From positions 606,058 through 670,057 of the forward strand of contig NZ_JANWTC010000001.1 of assembly GCF_024919295.1 (NCBI RefSeq): a stretch of 64,000 nt of DNA, read 5' to 3'. This stretch comes from Corynebacterium lemuris. GTDB taxonomy: Bacteria; Actinomycetota; Actinomycetes; Mycobacteriales; Mycobacteriaceae. A program made the translations under genes and the position numbers. Positions 8,886-16,840 of the stretch are shown here, one piece after another (the first letter of the stretch is position 1; each line of letters opens with the position of its first letter). Under the pieces are notes generated by a model, which saw nothing but the letters and a program-made list of their open reading frames with translations, did no database searches and was not told the DNA's origin.

Positions 8886-10055
8886 TCACCCATAGTTCAG
8901 GTTCAGCACCCCGACACCCGTCAGCACCGCTACAGGTGCGAGCACCAGCCCGCCGACAACAAACATCCCCCAGCCCACCTGCACCCCTTGCTGCCTGGCC
9001 TGATGAGCCCACAGCAGGGTGGCCAGGGAGGCCCAGGGGGTGATGATCGGCCCGGCGTTTACTCCGATAAGCAGCGCCATGAAGCTCTCGGGCGAGCTCG
9101 CTGCGGGCTCAAGTGCAAGGTAGGCGGGGATGTTGTTGATCAAGTTGGACAGCACCACGCCCGCGAAGGCGAGGGCGAACATCCCTGAGTCTGACAGCGC
9201 TGACAGCACCGGATCCAGCAGACTCAGACTGTGGATGATCGCCGCACCCGTCGTCAGGGAAAAGGCGAACAGCAGGGTCGCCCACGGGATCATGTGGTGC
9301 ACCGGGGTGGGCAGCGACCAGTGGCGCAGCAGTCCCAGGGCGATGAGCGCGGCGACGGTGGTGGGGATCCAGACGTCGACAGGCATGAGCAGGGCGATCA
9401 GCAGCACGCCGATCAGGCCGGTGAAGACCTTCGTCTCCCGGTCGAGGCCAGGAGTCCCGCCACTGATGACACCAGCCTGCCCGTCAGGGGTCACATGAAG
9501 AAACCGGGCCACCACCAGCGGCGCAATCCCCGCCACCACCACCAGCACCAGCGCAGGCAGCCAGCTCACTGCCACATAATCAGCGATACCGTCAAATGCG
9601 TCGGTCTGCACCGCCAGCAGGTTGGTCAGGTTGGAGATCGGCAGGAGCAGGGAACCGAGGTTCGCCATCCAGATCACCGCGAAGGCGGCGGCCAAGGGGT
9701 GGATGCCGACGCCGCGGGCCAGCGTGATCACCAGCGGGGTGACCAGGATGGCGGTGGTGTCCAGGGAGAAGAAGACGGTGATCACCAGGCTCACACCCAG
9801 GATCAGTGCCCAGGCACGCGCCGACGATCCACGTCCCGGGGTTGCCCCGCCCAGGCCGAGCACCGCCTGCACCTTCCCGATCACCGCCCCGAAGGTGTTG
9901 ACGGCCCCGGCGGCCGCGACGACCACGGACATGGCGGCGACAAAACCGAGGACGGGCAGGATGCGGGAGAGGAGGGTGGGGACGGACGGGGCGTCGATAA
10001 GCAGGAGGGTGATCAGCCCCAGCGCTGAGACCAGCGCCAGCACCGGGGTGCGCAT
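8886..10055 (-). CDS. SLC13/ArsB-NhaD superfamily anion permease
   Basis: 389-residue polytopic membrane protein with about eleven hydrophobic segments. FSLDTTAILVTPLVI, LGSLLLPISNLTNLLA and NLINNIPAYLAL resemble the paired re-entrant signatures of ion-transporter (ArsB/CitM-like) permeases. It begins 4 nt after the lcpA stop, so the two are almost certainly co-transcribed. Substrate unknown; arsenite is not indicated because no ars genes are nearby. Confidence 0.7.
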   Translation of the reverse strand: MRTPVLALVSALGLITLLLIDAPSVPTLLSRILPVLGFVAAMSVVVAAAGAVNTFGAVIGKVQAVLGLGGATPGRGSSARAWALILGVSLVITVFFSLDTTAILVTPLVITLARGVGIHPLAAAFAVIWMANLGSLLLPISNLTNLLAVQTDAFDGIADYVAVSWLPALVLVVVAGIAPLVVARFLHVTPDGQAGVISGGTPGLDRETKVFTGLIGVLLIALLMPVDVWIPTTVAALIALGLLRHWSLPTPVHHMIPWATLLFAFSLTTGAAIIHSLSLLDPVLSALSDSGMFALAFAGVVLSNLINNIPAYLALEPAASSPESFMALLIGVNAGPIITPWASLATLLWAHQARQQGVQVGWGMFVVGGLVLAPVAVLTGVGVLNLNYG

Positions 10056-10059
10056 GGGC

Positions 10060-11640
10060 CTAGTTCACGCAGCGGGGGCCGTCGCCGCCGGCGTCGATCT
10101 CAGGGGCGACCTCGGCGGCTCCGAAATCGCTGCCCGGGGTGCCCACGGTGTCCCCGGCGGAGGGGGCAGTGGGGGAGGGCAGTGCGGCGGCGTCACCGAG
10201 GGGGCCGTTCCAGTCGTCATGGGCGACCACGACGAAGGTCTCGGGGCCCAGGCTGGCACTGGCGGAGACCGGCAGGCCGCCGAGAGCCTCGGCGAGCGCG
10301 AGGGCACGCGGGTCGGAGGGGTCAGCGACCACGACCTGGCTCTGTCCGTAGATGCCAGGCAGGGCGTTGGTCACCTCGGAGACCTCATAACCCTCCTCGG
10401 TGAGCCAGCCGCCCACATTGCCGGCCAGTCCGGCGGTGGCCCCGGCGTTGAGGACGTGGATGTCCACACCCGGCAGCGGGGCGGCAGGGGCCTCCTCCGG
10501 AGCACCGGTGTCTTCGGCGGGGGCTTCGTCCTCACCGAGCAGCTCGTCCATCCAGGCATGGACGGTGGGGATATCGACGGTGACGATGGATTCGCCGTAG
10601 TCACCGGTGCCGTCGATGGAGGTCACCGGGATGGTGTTGAACACGACGTTGCCGCCGGCGAGGTTGGCCAGCTGGGTGGCAAACGACATGATGTCCCACT
10701 GGTCGTCGATGACCACGGAACGCTCCACGGCGGTGCCCATGTCGGTCAGCTTCGCCGGACTGGTCAATGTGCCCGCGGCCAGCACCTTGTTCACCAGAGA
10801 TGCCATGAAGGCCTGCTGGCGGACGATGCGGTCGAGGTCACCGCGCGGCAGGCCGTGGCGCTGGCGCACGAAGGCCAGGGCCTGGGCACCGTCGAGGGTC
10901 TGCACGCCAGCGTGGAAGTCAGCGCCGGAGAGGTGGTCACTGACGTCGTTGTTCAGGCAGACATCCACGCCACCGACGGCATCGGTGAGCAGGACGAAGC
11001 CGAACAGGCCGACCTCGGCATAGTGGTCGACCTCCACACCCGTCAGTTCGGTGACCGCGCCGATCAGGCCCTGGCGGCCGGCGTCGGTGGCCTGGGATTC
11101 GATGCGGTTCTCATCGGTCCGCCCGCGGGCCTGCAACTCCTCGCGCTTGGCCACCTTGTGGTTGGCGAAGACACCGTTGATCTTCATGTTGCCGAAGTCC
11201 TCATCGTGGACATAGGTGTCACGCGGAATGGACACGGCGGTGGCGGAGGAACCGTCGTTGGGCACGCGGATGACCATGATGGTGTCGGTGTTCTCCTCAC
11301 CGTCATCCACGCCGGCGCGCAGGCGCCGTAGCTCCTCCTCGGAGAGGGGGTTGCCCTGGGCGTCGGTACGCGAATCGGAACCGACGAGCAGGATGTCGGT
11401 CGCCCCGTCCGGGGCACGGCCCTTCATACCCTGGCCGCCGCCGAGGGAGAGGTTGCCGGCGGAGGCCAGATCGTTGCCGAGGCGCCCCACGGAGAAGTAC
11501 CCCAGCGCAGAGACCAGCAGGACCATCACGGACAGTGCCGCGATGATCACCTTCACCGGGGTCGGACCAGCCTGCCGGACGGAGGGTCCGGCGGGCGGGG
11601 CTGCCTGGATATCGCGCACGCGACGGTACTTGTCACTCAC
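10060..11640 (-). CDS. lcpA: LytR-CpsA-Psr (LCP) family cell-wall ligase
   Basis: About 526 residues: short cytoplasmic tail, one membrane helix (about 29-49), extracellular LCP domain (about 80-250) with ILLVGSDSRTD, SIPRDTYV and the Arg-rich FVRQRHGLPRGDLDRI, then a LytR_C domain (about 400-490, VDIHVLNAGATAGLA) and a Pro/Ser-rich tail. LCP enzymes transfer undecaprenyl-linked glycopolymer, here arabinogalactan, onto peptidoglycan; in C. glutamicum LcpA is the main ligase. The GTG at 11640 is preferred because TAGACT lies 8 nt before it; a TTG 9 nt upstream is less likely. Confidence 0.9.
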   Translation of the reverse strand: MSDKYRRVRDIQAAPPAGPSVRQAGPTPVKVIIAALSVMVLLVSALGYFSVGRLGNDLASAGNLSLGGGQGMKGRAPDGATDILLVGSDSRTDAQGNPLSEEELRRLRAGVDDGEENTDTIMVIRVPNDGSSATAVSIPRDTYVHDEDFGNMKINGVFANHKVAKREELQARGRTDENRIESQATDAGRQGLIGAVTELTGVEVDHYAEVGLFGFVLLTDAVGGVDVCLNNDVSDHLSGADFHAGVQTLDGAQALAFVRQRHGLPRGDLDRIVRQQAFMASLVNKVLAAGTLTSPAKLTDMGTAVERSVVIDDQWDIMSFATQLANLAGGNVVFNTIPVTSIDGTGDYGESIVTVDIPTVHAWMDELLGEDEAPAEDTGAPEEAPAAPLPGVDIHVLNAGATAGLAGNVGGWLTEEGYEVSEVTNALPGIYGQSQVVVADPSDPRALALAEALGGLPVSASASLGPETFVVVAHDDWNGPLGDAAALPSPTAPSAGDTVGTPGSDFGAAEVAPEIDAGGDGPRCVN

Positions 11641-11648
11641 GGGCGTCA

Positions 11649-11654
11649 AGTCTA
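11649..11654 (-). promoter_or_regulatory. -10 box of leaderless lcpA
   Basis: Minus-strand TAGACT, 8 nt before the GTG. It faces the wbbL -10 about 44 bp away in a 72-bp divergent gap. Confidence 0.5.
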
Positions 11655-11697
11655 GGGCATCGGAGTGGCGTACCGGGCCTCAGACGAGGGGCGGCAC

Positions 11698-11703
11698 TAT
11701 GCT
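11698..11703 (+). promoter_or_regulatory. -10 box of leaderless wbbL
   Basis: TATGCT, 9 nt before the GTG at 11713, no Shine-Dalgarno between. Confidence 0.45.
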
Positions 11704-11712
11704 GTGCACATT

Positions 11713-12618
11713 GTGACCTACTCCCAGAAGCCGCCGGTCGCCGTCATCACGGTGACCTATTCTCCGGGCCGCCATCTGACGGCCTTCCTCGACAGCCTGA
11801 CAGAGGCCACTGCCCAGGGCACCCACGTGATCCTCGCCGACAACGGCTCCGTGGACGGCTCCCCCGAGGAGGCCGCACGCACCCGACGGAAGGTGGAGTT
11901 CCTGCCCACCGGCGGCAACCTCGGCTACGGCACGGGCATGAACGTCGGTGCCCGCCACCTGCAGCCGCTTCGCGACGCCGGGGAGGTCGACCCTGAGTTC
12001 CTCGTCCTGAGCAACCCCGACGTCGTCTTCAGCGAGGGTGCGATCGATGAACTCATCGCCTGTGCCCGCCGCCGGCCGGAGGCCGGTGCCGTCGGACCGC
12101 AGATCGTGGAACCGGACGGCAGCATCTATCCCTCCGCCCGTGCGCTGCCCGGCATGCGCAACGGCATCGGCCATGCCCTGCTCGGCCAGATCTGGCCGAA
12201 GAACCCGTGGACGCGCGCCTACCGCGATGACGCGGACATGGAGACCGAACGCACCGCCGGCTGGCTCTCAGGCTCCTGCCTGCTGGTGCGCTGGGACGCC
12301 TTCGACGCCGTCGGGGGTTTCGACGAGCGCTACTTCATGTACATGGAGGACGTTGACCTGGGCGACCGCCTGGCCCGCGCCGGTTATGAGAACATCTACT
12401 GTCCGGCCGCGACCATCACCCACGCGAAGGGGCACGTCGCAGGCAAGCACGCCGACACCATGCTGCCGGCCCACCACGAATCGGCCTACCGCTTCCAGGC
12501 GGACAGGTTGCCGCACTGGTGGCAGGCACCGGCGCGGCTGTTGATCCGTATCGGGTTGAAGACCCGCAGCGCCCTCGCCGTCGCCCGCACCCGATCCAGC
12601 AACCGAAAGGACTCCTGA
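11713..12618 (+). CDS. wbbL: dTDP-Rha:GlcNAc-PP-decaprenol rhamnosyltransferase (GT2)
   Basis: 301-residue GT-A glycosyltransferase that adds rhamnose to form the linker between arabinogalactan and peptidoglycan, on the cytoplasmic membrane face. Visible motifs: VAVITVTYSPGRHLTAFL (nucleotide-binding start), ILADNGSVDGS, FLVLSNPDV with the DxD-like metal site, GWLSGSCLLVR and FDERYFMYMEDVDLGDR, the ED base region of family 2. GTG at 11713 is favoured by the -10 box; in-frame starts further upstream would place the promoter inside the gene. It is 2 nt from the next gene, so they form an operon. Confidence 0.88.
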   Translation: MTYSQKPPVAVITVTYSPGRHLTAFLDSLTEATAQGTHVILADNGSVDGSPEEAARTRRKVEFLPTGGNLGYGTGMNVGARHLQPLRDAGEVDPEFLVLSNPDVVFSEGAIDELIACARRRPEAGAVGPQIVEPDGSIYPSARALPGMRNGIGHALLGQIWPKNPWTRAYRDDADMETERTAGWLSGSCLLVRWDAFDAVGGFDERYFMYMEDVDLGDRLARAGYENIYCPAATITHAKGHVAGKHADTMLPAHHESAYRFQADRLPHWWQAPARLLIRIGLKTRSALAVARTRSSNRKDS

Positions 12619-12620
12619 CC

Positions 12621-13718
12621 GTGACCGACCCTGAGTTCAAGGCCGATCCGTCGCGTACCGACGCCGTCATTCTCGTGGGAGGCCGCGGCACCCGCCTGCG
12701 CCCCCTGACGGTGAACACCCCGAAGCCAATGCTGCCCACGGCAGGCTATCCCTTCCTCCAGCACCTGCTGGCCCGTATCAGGGCCGCCGGGATCACCCAC
12801 GTGGTGCTGGGGACCTCCTACAGGGCTGAGGTCTTCGAGGAATACTTCGGTGACGGATCGGAGATGGGCTTGGAGATCGAGTACGTCGTGGAGGAGGAGG
12901 CCCTGGGCACCGGTGGCGGCATCCGCAACGTCTACGACCGCCTGCGCCATGACACGGTGATGGTCTTCAATGGTGATGTTCTCGGCGGCACCGACCTGCG
13001 TGCCATCCTGGACACACACGCCTCCCGCCAGGCTGACCTGACCATGCATCTGGTGCGTGTCGCAGATCCGCGGGCCTTCGGCTGCGTGCCCACCGACGAA
13101 GAGGGGCGCGTGCTGGAGTTTCTGGAGAAGACCGAGGACCCGCCGACCGACCAGATCAACGCCGGTTGTTATGTCTTCCGGCGCGAACTCATCGAGGAGA
13201 TCCCCGCGGGCCGGGTCGTCTCCGTCGAGCGTGAGACTTTCCCGGCGCTGCTGGAGCAGGATCGGCGCGTCTACGGACATGTGGACAACGCCTACTGGCG
13301 GGACATGGGCCGCCCCGACGACTTCGTCCGGGGCTCCTCGGATCTCGTGCGCGGTATCGCGCACTCGCCGCTGCTTGAGGGGCGTACCGGGGAGGCGCTC
13401 ATCGACGCCACCGCAGGTATCGCCGCAGGTTCCATCCTGGTCGGCGGTACCTGGGTGGGGCGTGGCTCGGAGATCGGGGCCGGTTGCCGCCTGGATGATT
13501 CCGTGGTCTTCGACGGCGTGACCATCGAGCCGGGTGCGGTCATCCGTGACTCCATCATCGCTGCAGGTGCGCGTATCGGCGCGAACGCCCGAATCACCAA
13601 CTGCGTCATTGGTGAGGGAGCCCAGATCGGGGCCCGATGTGAGCTCGTGGGTGGGATGCGGGTGTGGCCGGGGGTGGTCATCCCGGACAACGGGGTGCGT
13701 TTTTCCTCGGATGCGTGA
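12621..13718 (+). CDS. manC: Mannose-1-phosphate guanylyltransferase (NDP-sugar pyrophosphorylase)
   Basis: 365 residues. N-terminal nucleotidyltransferase domain with VILVGGRGTRLRPLT and KPMLPTAGYPFLQH, and FNGDVLGG for metal binding. A left-handed beta-helix follows (about 265-365) with hexad repeats such as GSEIGAGCRLDDSVVFDGVTI. Makes GDP-mannose for lipomannan, lipoarabinomannan and mannosyl-phospholipids. GTG with AAAGGA upstream, 2 nt after wbbL. A glucose-1-P thymidylyltransferase role is the main alternative for this fold; the mannose genes nearby and the mycobacterial Rv3264c neighbourhood favour GDP-mannose. Confidence 0.8.
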   Translation: MTDPEFKADPSRTDAVILVGGRGTRLRPLTVNTPKPMLPTAGYPFLQHLLARIRAAGITHVVLGTSYRAEVFEEYFGDGSEMGLEIEYVVEEEALGTGGGIRNVYDRLRHDTVMVFNGDVLGGTDLRAILDTHASRQADLTMHLVRVADPRAFGCVPTDEEGRVLEFLEKTEDPPTDQINAGCYVFRRELIEEIPAGRVVSVERETFPALLEQDRRVYGHVDNAYWRDMGRPDDFVRGSSDLVRGIAHSPLLEGRTGEALIDATAGIAAGSILVGGTWVGRGSEIGAGCRLDDSVVFDGVTIEPGAVIRDSIIAAGARIGANARITNCVIGEGAQIGARCELVGGMRVWPGVVIPDNGVRFSSDA

Positions 13719-13801
13719 CGACACGCCGGGAAACCTGGGAATTGTTGCCAGAAATTTGACTACCCCCCATATGTAGTGCCCCCGACAATTACCCCCGCGC
13801 C

Positions 13802-13866
13802 TTTTTGGTTGTGACTGCTGTGACTGGTGGGATTGGTGACCTGCGATTATGTCGGGCAACCAAAAA
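13802..13866. repeat. Inverted repeat upstream of whcD
   Basis: Perfect 10-bp arms TTTTTGGTTG (13802-13811) and CAACCAAAAA (13857-13866) separated by 45 bp. They lie in the AT-richer 236-bp gap before whcD, just upstream of its likely promoter. Could be paired operator half-sites or a weak terminator-like structure. Confidence 0.4.
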
Positions 13867-13873
13867 TTCCCGT

Positions 13874-13879
13874 TAGTAT
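13874..13879 (+). promoter_or_regulatory. Candidate -10 for whcD
   Basis: TAGTAT immediately downstream of the inverted repeat, giving a leader of about 70 nt that carries the AGAAGGGG ribosome site. Confidence 0.4.
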
Positions 13880-13954
13880 CGGTTGACGACATTTAGTGAT
13901 CAGGTGTCTAATCGCATCAGTGTTAAAGGTAACCGAACGGAGAAGGGGGACAGC

Positions 13955-14272
13955 ATGGACAACATGGCTGACGGCACCGTTCTCCGTGGAGGAATGAGCA
14001 GCATCACCGGAGCAGCAGTGGAAATGAGCCTGGACGAGCTTTTCGGCGCCGTGGAGCAGGAATGGCAGGACCAGGCCCTCTGCGCGCAGACCGATCCGGA
14101 GGCTTTTTTCCCTGAGAAGGGCGGCTCCACCCGGGAGGCCAAACGCATCTGCATGGCCTGCGCGGTCCGCGACGAGTGCCTTGAGTACGCACTCGAGCAT
14201 GATGAACGTTTCGGTATCTGGGGCGGACTCTCCGACCGGGAGCGCCGCCGCCTGAAGAAGCAGATCGGTTAG
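13955..14272 (+). CDS. whcD: WhiB-family regulator, WhiB2 class (WhcD)
   Basis: 105-residue iron-sulfur transcription regulator. Four cluster cysteines C43, C66, C69 and C75, the GIWGG turn (87-91) and the basic tail DRERRRLKKQ are present. WhiB2/WhcD works with WhiA in control of division and is usually essential. ATG at 13955 is chosen for AGAAGGGGGA just upstream; the N-terminal 20 residues are poorly conserved. It ends in a strong terminator. Synteny with manC and DUF3499 matches Rv3260c in Mycobacterium. Confidence 0.92.
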   Translation: MDNMADGTVLRGGMSSITGAAVEMSLDELFGAVEQEWQDQALCAQTDPEAFFPEKGGSTREAKRICMACAVRDECLEYALEHDERFGIWGGLSDRERRRLKKQIG

Positions 14273-14287
14273 GAAGCCCCCACCTGC

Positions 14288-14312
14288 GGCCCTGTATCCA
14301 CAGGGCCTTTTT
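14288..14312 (+). terminator. Intrinsic terminator after whcD
   Basis: GGCCCTGT / ACAGGGCC stem (8 bp, loop ATCC) followed directly by TTTTT. Confidence 0.85.
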
Positions 14313-14334
14313 CTGATTCAGTCTCCCCCTTGGA

Positions 14335-14790
14335 TCACCACTGGAAGCCGGGGTCGATGTCCCGCGGGTCCAGGTTGAGGAACTGGGACACCAGGACGGT
14401 CAGGATCGTCGCCAGCAGCTCCTCGCGCTCCTGCGGGTGGGCGGCGCGCTGCTCGATGGGCATCCGGAAGACCACGATCCGGGCCCGGGTGGGCCTGCCC
14501 TGCGGGTCCACGCCCGCCGGAATGATCCGGCCCAGGGGTACAGGGCCGTCGGCCACGATCTCGTCGGGCATCACGGTCATGTCGGCCCGCAGCTGCATCC
14601 GGGGCACGGTGTCCACCGCGATGTCCAGGCCGGCCAACTGCTCCGGGAAGGAGTGCTGGATGGGGGCGTAGGCCTCGAGGACCGCCACGTCGAAGGACTC
14701 CGCCCGAGTGCGGTAGCGGGGGGCGGCCGTGGGCAGGAGCGGGCCGCGCAGCCCCCTGCCGTGCCGGTCACGGTGGGTCCTGGTGTGCAT
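14335..14790 (-). CDS. Metallopeptidase-family (Zincin_1-like) protein without HExxH
   Basis: 151 residues, counterpart of mycobacterial Rv3259 beside whiB2. The order of segments (FDVAVLEAYAPI..., VPLGRIIPAGVDPQGRPTRARIVVFRMPIE..., EELLATILTVLVSQFLNLDP) follows the PF06262 zincin family, but where active members have HExxHHFG this one reads TVLVSQFLNLDP, with no metal-binding His. So it is probably a non-catalytic homologue. TATGAT lies 8 nt before the ATG at 14790, indicating a leaderless message. Role unknown. Confidence 0.7.
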   Translation of the reverse strand: MHTRTHRDRHGRGLRGPLLPTAAPRYRTRAESFDVAVLEAYAPIQHSFPEQLAGLDIAVDTVPRMQLRADMTVMPDEIVADGPVPLGRIIPAGVDPQGRPTRARIVVFRMPIEQRAAHPQEREELLATILTVLVSQFLNLDPRDIDPGFQW

Positions 14791-14798
14791 GTCAACAG

Positions 14799-14804
14799 AT
14801 CATA
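14799..14804 (-). promoter_or_regulatory. -10 box of the zincin-like gene
   Basis: Minus-strand TATGAT, 8 nt before the ATG. Confidence 0.5.
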
Positions 14805-14865
14805 GGGGGTGGCTGCCGGAAACAGCGCGCGGCGCGCGGTGTTACCGGAATCTCAAGGGAGGGTT

Positions 14866-14871
14866 TAGACT
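14866..14871 (+). promoter_or_regulatory. -10 box of the DUF3499 gene
   Basis: TAGACT, 8 nt before the GTG at 14880; no ribosome site between. Confidence 0.5.
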
Positions 14872-14879
14872 CGGGTCCT

Positions 14880-15314
14880 GTGAGCCAGTTTCGACGTTGT
14901 TCCCGCCCGGGCTGCGGCAAACCTGCCGTGGCCACCATGACGTACGCCTACGCCGAGTCCACCGCAGTGGTGGGTCCGCTGGCGCCCGCCGCCGAGCCCC
15001 ACAGCTGGGATCTGTGCGACCACCACGCGGAGAAGATCACCGCGCCGCTCGGTTGGGAGATGCTTCGTGTCAACCACATCGACATCGATGACGATGAGGA
15101 CCTCACGGCCCTCGCCGAAGCTGTCCGCGAGGCCGGCCGCGTCACCAGCGGACTCGTCGAATCAGAGGGGCCCGACCTCGATCCGGTGGACCCGGCCGAC
15201 CCGGAGACCTCCATCCACCCGGTCCATCAGTCCAAGCGGGTCAACGAGGAGCGGCAGCGCCGCCGTTCGCATCTTCGCCTGGTTGAGGGCGACGGCGGGG
15301 ACGCTGAGGAGTAG
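14880..15314 (+). CDS. DUF3499 family protein
   Basis: 144-residue actinobacterial protein of unknown function, like Rv3258c. The N-terminus SQFRRCSRPGCGKPAVATMTY and WDLCDHHAEKITAPLGW contain a Cys/His pattern (C-x4-C ... C-x2-H-H) that looks like a small zinc-binding domain. The C-terminal third is acidic then basic and likely disordered. Always found between whiB2 and manB in this group, suggesting a link to mannose metabolism or division, but this is context only. Confidence 0.8.
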   Translation: MSQFRRCSRPGCGKPAVATMTYAYAESTAVVGPLAPAAEPHSWDLCDHHAEKITAPLGWEMLRVNHIDIDDDEDLTALAEAVREAGRVTSGLVESEGPDLDPVDPADPETSIHPVHQSKRVNEERQRRRSHLRLVEGDGGDAEE

Positions 15315-15351
15315 TCCGACTGCCCCGCAGGGAATTCCCAGCCCTGCAGGG

Positions 15352-15357
15352 TATTAT
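15352..15357 (+). promoter_or_regulatory. Candidate -10 for manB
   Basis: TATTAT about 46 nt before the GTG at 15403. It follows a small GCAGGG/CCCTGC hairpin (15327-15347) that may end DUF3499 transcription weakly. Confidence 0.35.
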
Positions 15358-15402
15358 TTCCTGCTTAGTGTCGGGCCCGCCCCCCGGGCCCCGAAGTAGA
15401 AA

Positions 15403-16794
15403 GTGACCCTGGCACCCATGTCATCCCTGCTCACCCGCGAAGACGTCTGCTCCGTGATCAAGGCCTACGACGTCCGCGGGATCGTCGGCGAACAGATCAC
15501 CCCCGAGTTCATCCGGGAGACCGGCGCCGCCTTCGCCCATCTGCTGCGTGGCGAGGGGGAAGGCACCGTCGCCGTCGGCCATGACATGCGTCCCTCCTCC
15601 CCGGAACTGGCCGCCGCCTTCGCCGAGGGCGTGACCTCGCAGGGGTTGGACGTGGTCATGCTGGGCCTGACCTCCACCGACGAGCTCTACTTCGCCGCCG
15701 GCACCCTCGGCTGCGCCGGGGCGATGTTCACCGCCTCGCACAACCCCGCCCAGTACAACGGCATCAAGCTGTGCCGTTCGGGTGCCCGCCCGGTCAGCCA
15801 GGACACGGGCCTGGACCAGATCACCGACATGCTCGTCGACGGTGTCCCGGCCCACGGTGGCCCGGCGGGCTCCGCCACCGAACGGGATGTGCTGGCCGAC
15901 TACGGTGCCTACCTGCGGGGACTGGTGGACCTGGCTGACATCCGCCCGCTGGTCGTCGCCGTCGACGCAGCCAACGGCATGGGCGGGCACACCGTGCCGG
16001 AGGTGTTCAAGGGCCTGCCGCTGGACATCCGCCCGCTCTACTTCGAGCTGGACGGCACCTTCCCCAACCACGAGGCCAACCCGTTGGATCCCAGGAACCT
16101 CGTCGACCTGCAGAGGTTCACCGTGGAGCAGGGGGCGGACATCGGCCTCGCCTTCGACGGCGACGCCGACCGCTGTTTTGTCATCGATGAAAAGGGCGAG
16201 CCGGTGAGCCCCTCGGCGATCTGCGCGATCATCGCGAAGCGCTACCTCGCGGAGCACGCGGGGGCGACCATCATCCACAATCTCATCACCTCGAAGTCGG
16301 TGCCGGAGATCATCGCCGAGGAGGGCGGCATCGCCGTGCGCACGCGCGTGGGCCACTCCTTCATCAAGTCCACCATGGCCGAGACCGGCGCCGTCTTCGG
16401 CGGCGAGCACTCCGCCCACTACTACTTCACCGAATTCTTCAACGCCGACTCCGGCATCCTCGCCGCCATGCACGTCCTGGCTGCCCTCGGTGCCCAGGAC
16501 CGCCCGCTGAGTGAGATGATGGCCGAATACAACCGTTACGAGGCCTCCGGGGAGATCAACTCCACCGTCGCGGACCAGGCGGCCAGCACCCGGGCCGTGC
16601 TCGACGCCTTCGCGGACCGCATCGTCTCTGTGGATCACCTCGACGGGGTCACCGTCGAACTCAAGGGCACCAGGGCGTGGTTCAACGTGCGTGCCTCCAA
16701 CACCGAACCACTGCTGCGTCTCAACGTGGAGGCCCCCACCCGCGGTGAGGTCGACGAACTCGTCGCCGAGATCCTCGCCGTCATCCGCGCCTGA
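15403..16794 (+). CDS. manB: Phosphomannomutase/phosphoglucomutase
   Basis: 463-residue alpha-D-phosphohexomutase that interconverts mannose-6-phosphate and mannose-1-phosphate. Motifs: catalytic Ser112 in TASHNPAQYNG, magnesium loop DGDADRC, sugar-binding GEHSAHYYF and phosphate-binding RASNTEPLLR. An alternative ATG lies five codons downstream (15418); neither start has an ideal ribosome site. Followed by tobH and manA, so GDP-mannose precursors are made from one locus. Confidence 0.92.
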   Translation: MTLAPMSSLLTREDVCSVIKAYDVRGIVGEQITPEFIRETGAAFAHLLRGEGEGTVAVGHDMRPSSPELAAAFAEGVTSQGLDVVMLGLTSTDELYFAAGTLGCAGAMFTASHNPAQYNGIKLCRSGARPVSQDTGLDQITDMLVDGVPAHGGPAGSATERDVLADYGAYLRGLVDLADIRPLVVAVDAANGMGGHTVPEVFKGLPLDIRPLYFELDGTFPNHEANPLDPRNLVDLQRFTVEQGADIGLAFDGDADRCFVIDEKGEPVSPSAICAIIAKRYLAEHAGATIIHNLITSKSVPEIIAEEGGIAVRTRVGHSFIKSTMAETGAVFGGEHSAHYYFTEFFNADSGILAAMHVLAALGAQDRPLSEMMAEYNRYEASGEINSTVADQAASTRAVLDAFADRIVSVDHLDGVTVELKGTRAWFNVRASNTEPLLRLNVEAPTRGEVDELVAEILAVIRA

Positions 16795-16827
16795 GACACG
16801 CACAGCCTGTTGACAGACAGGTGAGGA

Positions 16828-16833
16828 TATCCT
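16828..16833 (+). promoter_or_regulatory. -10 box of the tobH gene
   Basis: TATCCT, 7 nt before the ATG. A TTGACA upstream is only 12 nt away, too close for a normal -35. Confidence 0.4.
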
Positions 16834-16840
16834 GGACCGC

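Noticed and set aside
15321..15357. GCAGGG/CCCTGC hairpin between DUF3499 and manB as a terminator
   Set aside because: Only 6 bp and followed by AGGGTATTATTT rather than a T-run; kept only as a note with the manB promoter.
16810..16833. TTGACA as -35 for tobH
   Set aside because: Spacer to TATCCT is only 12 bp, too short for sigma-A type promoters.
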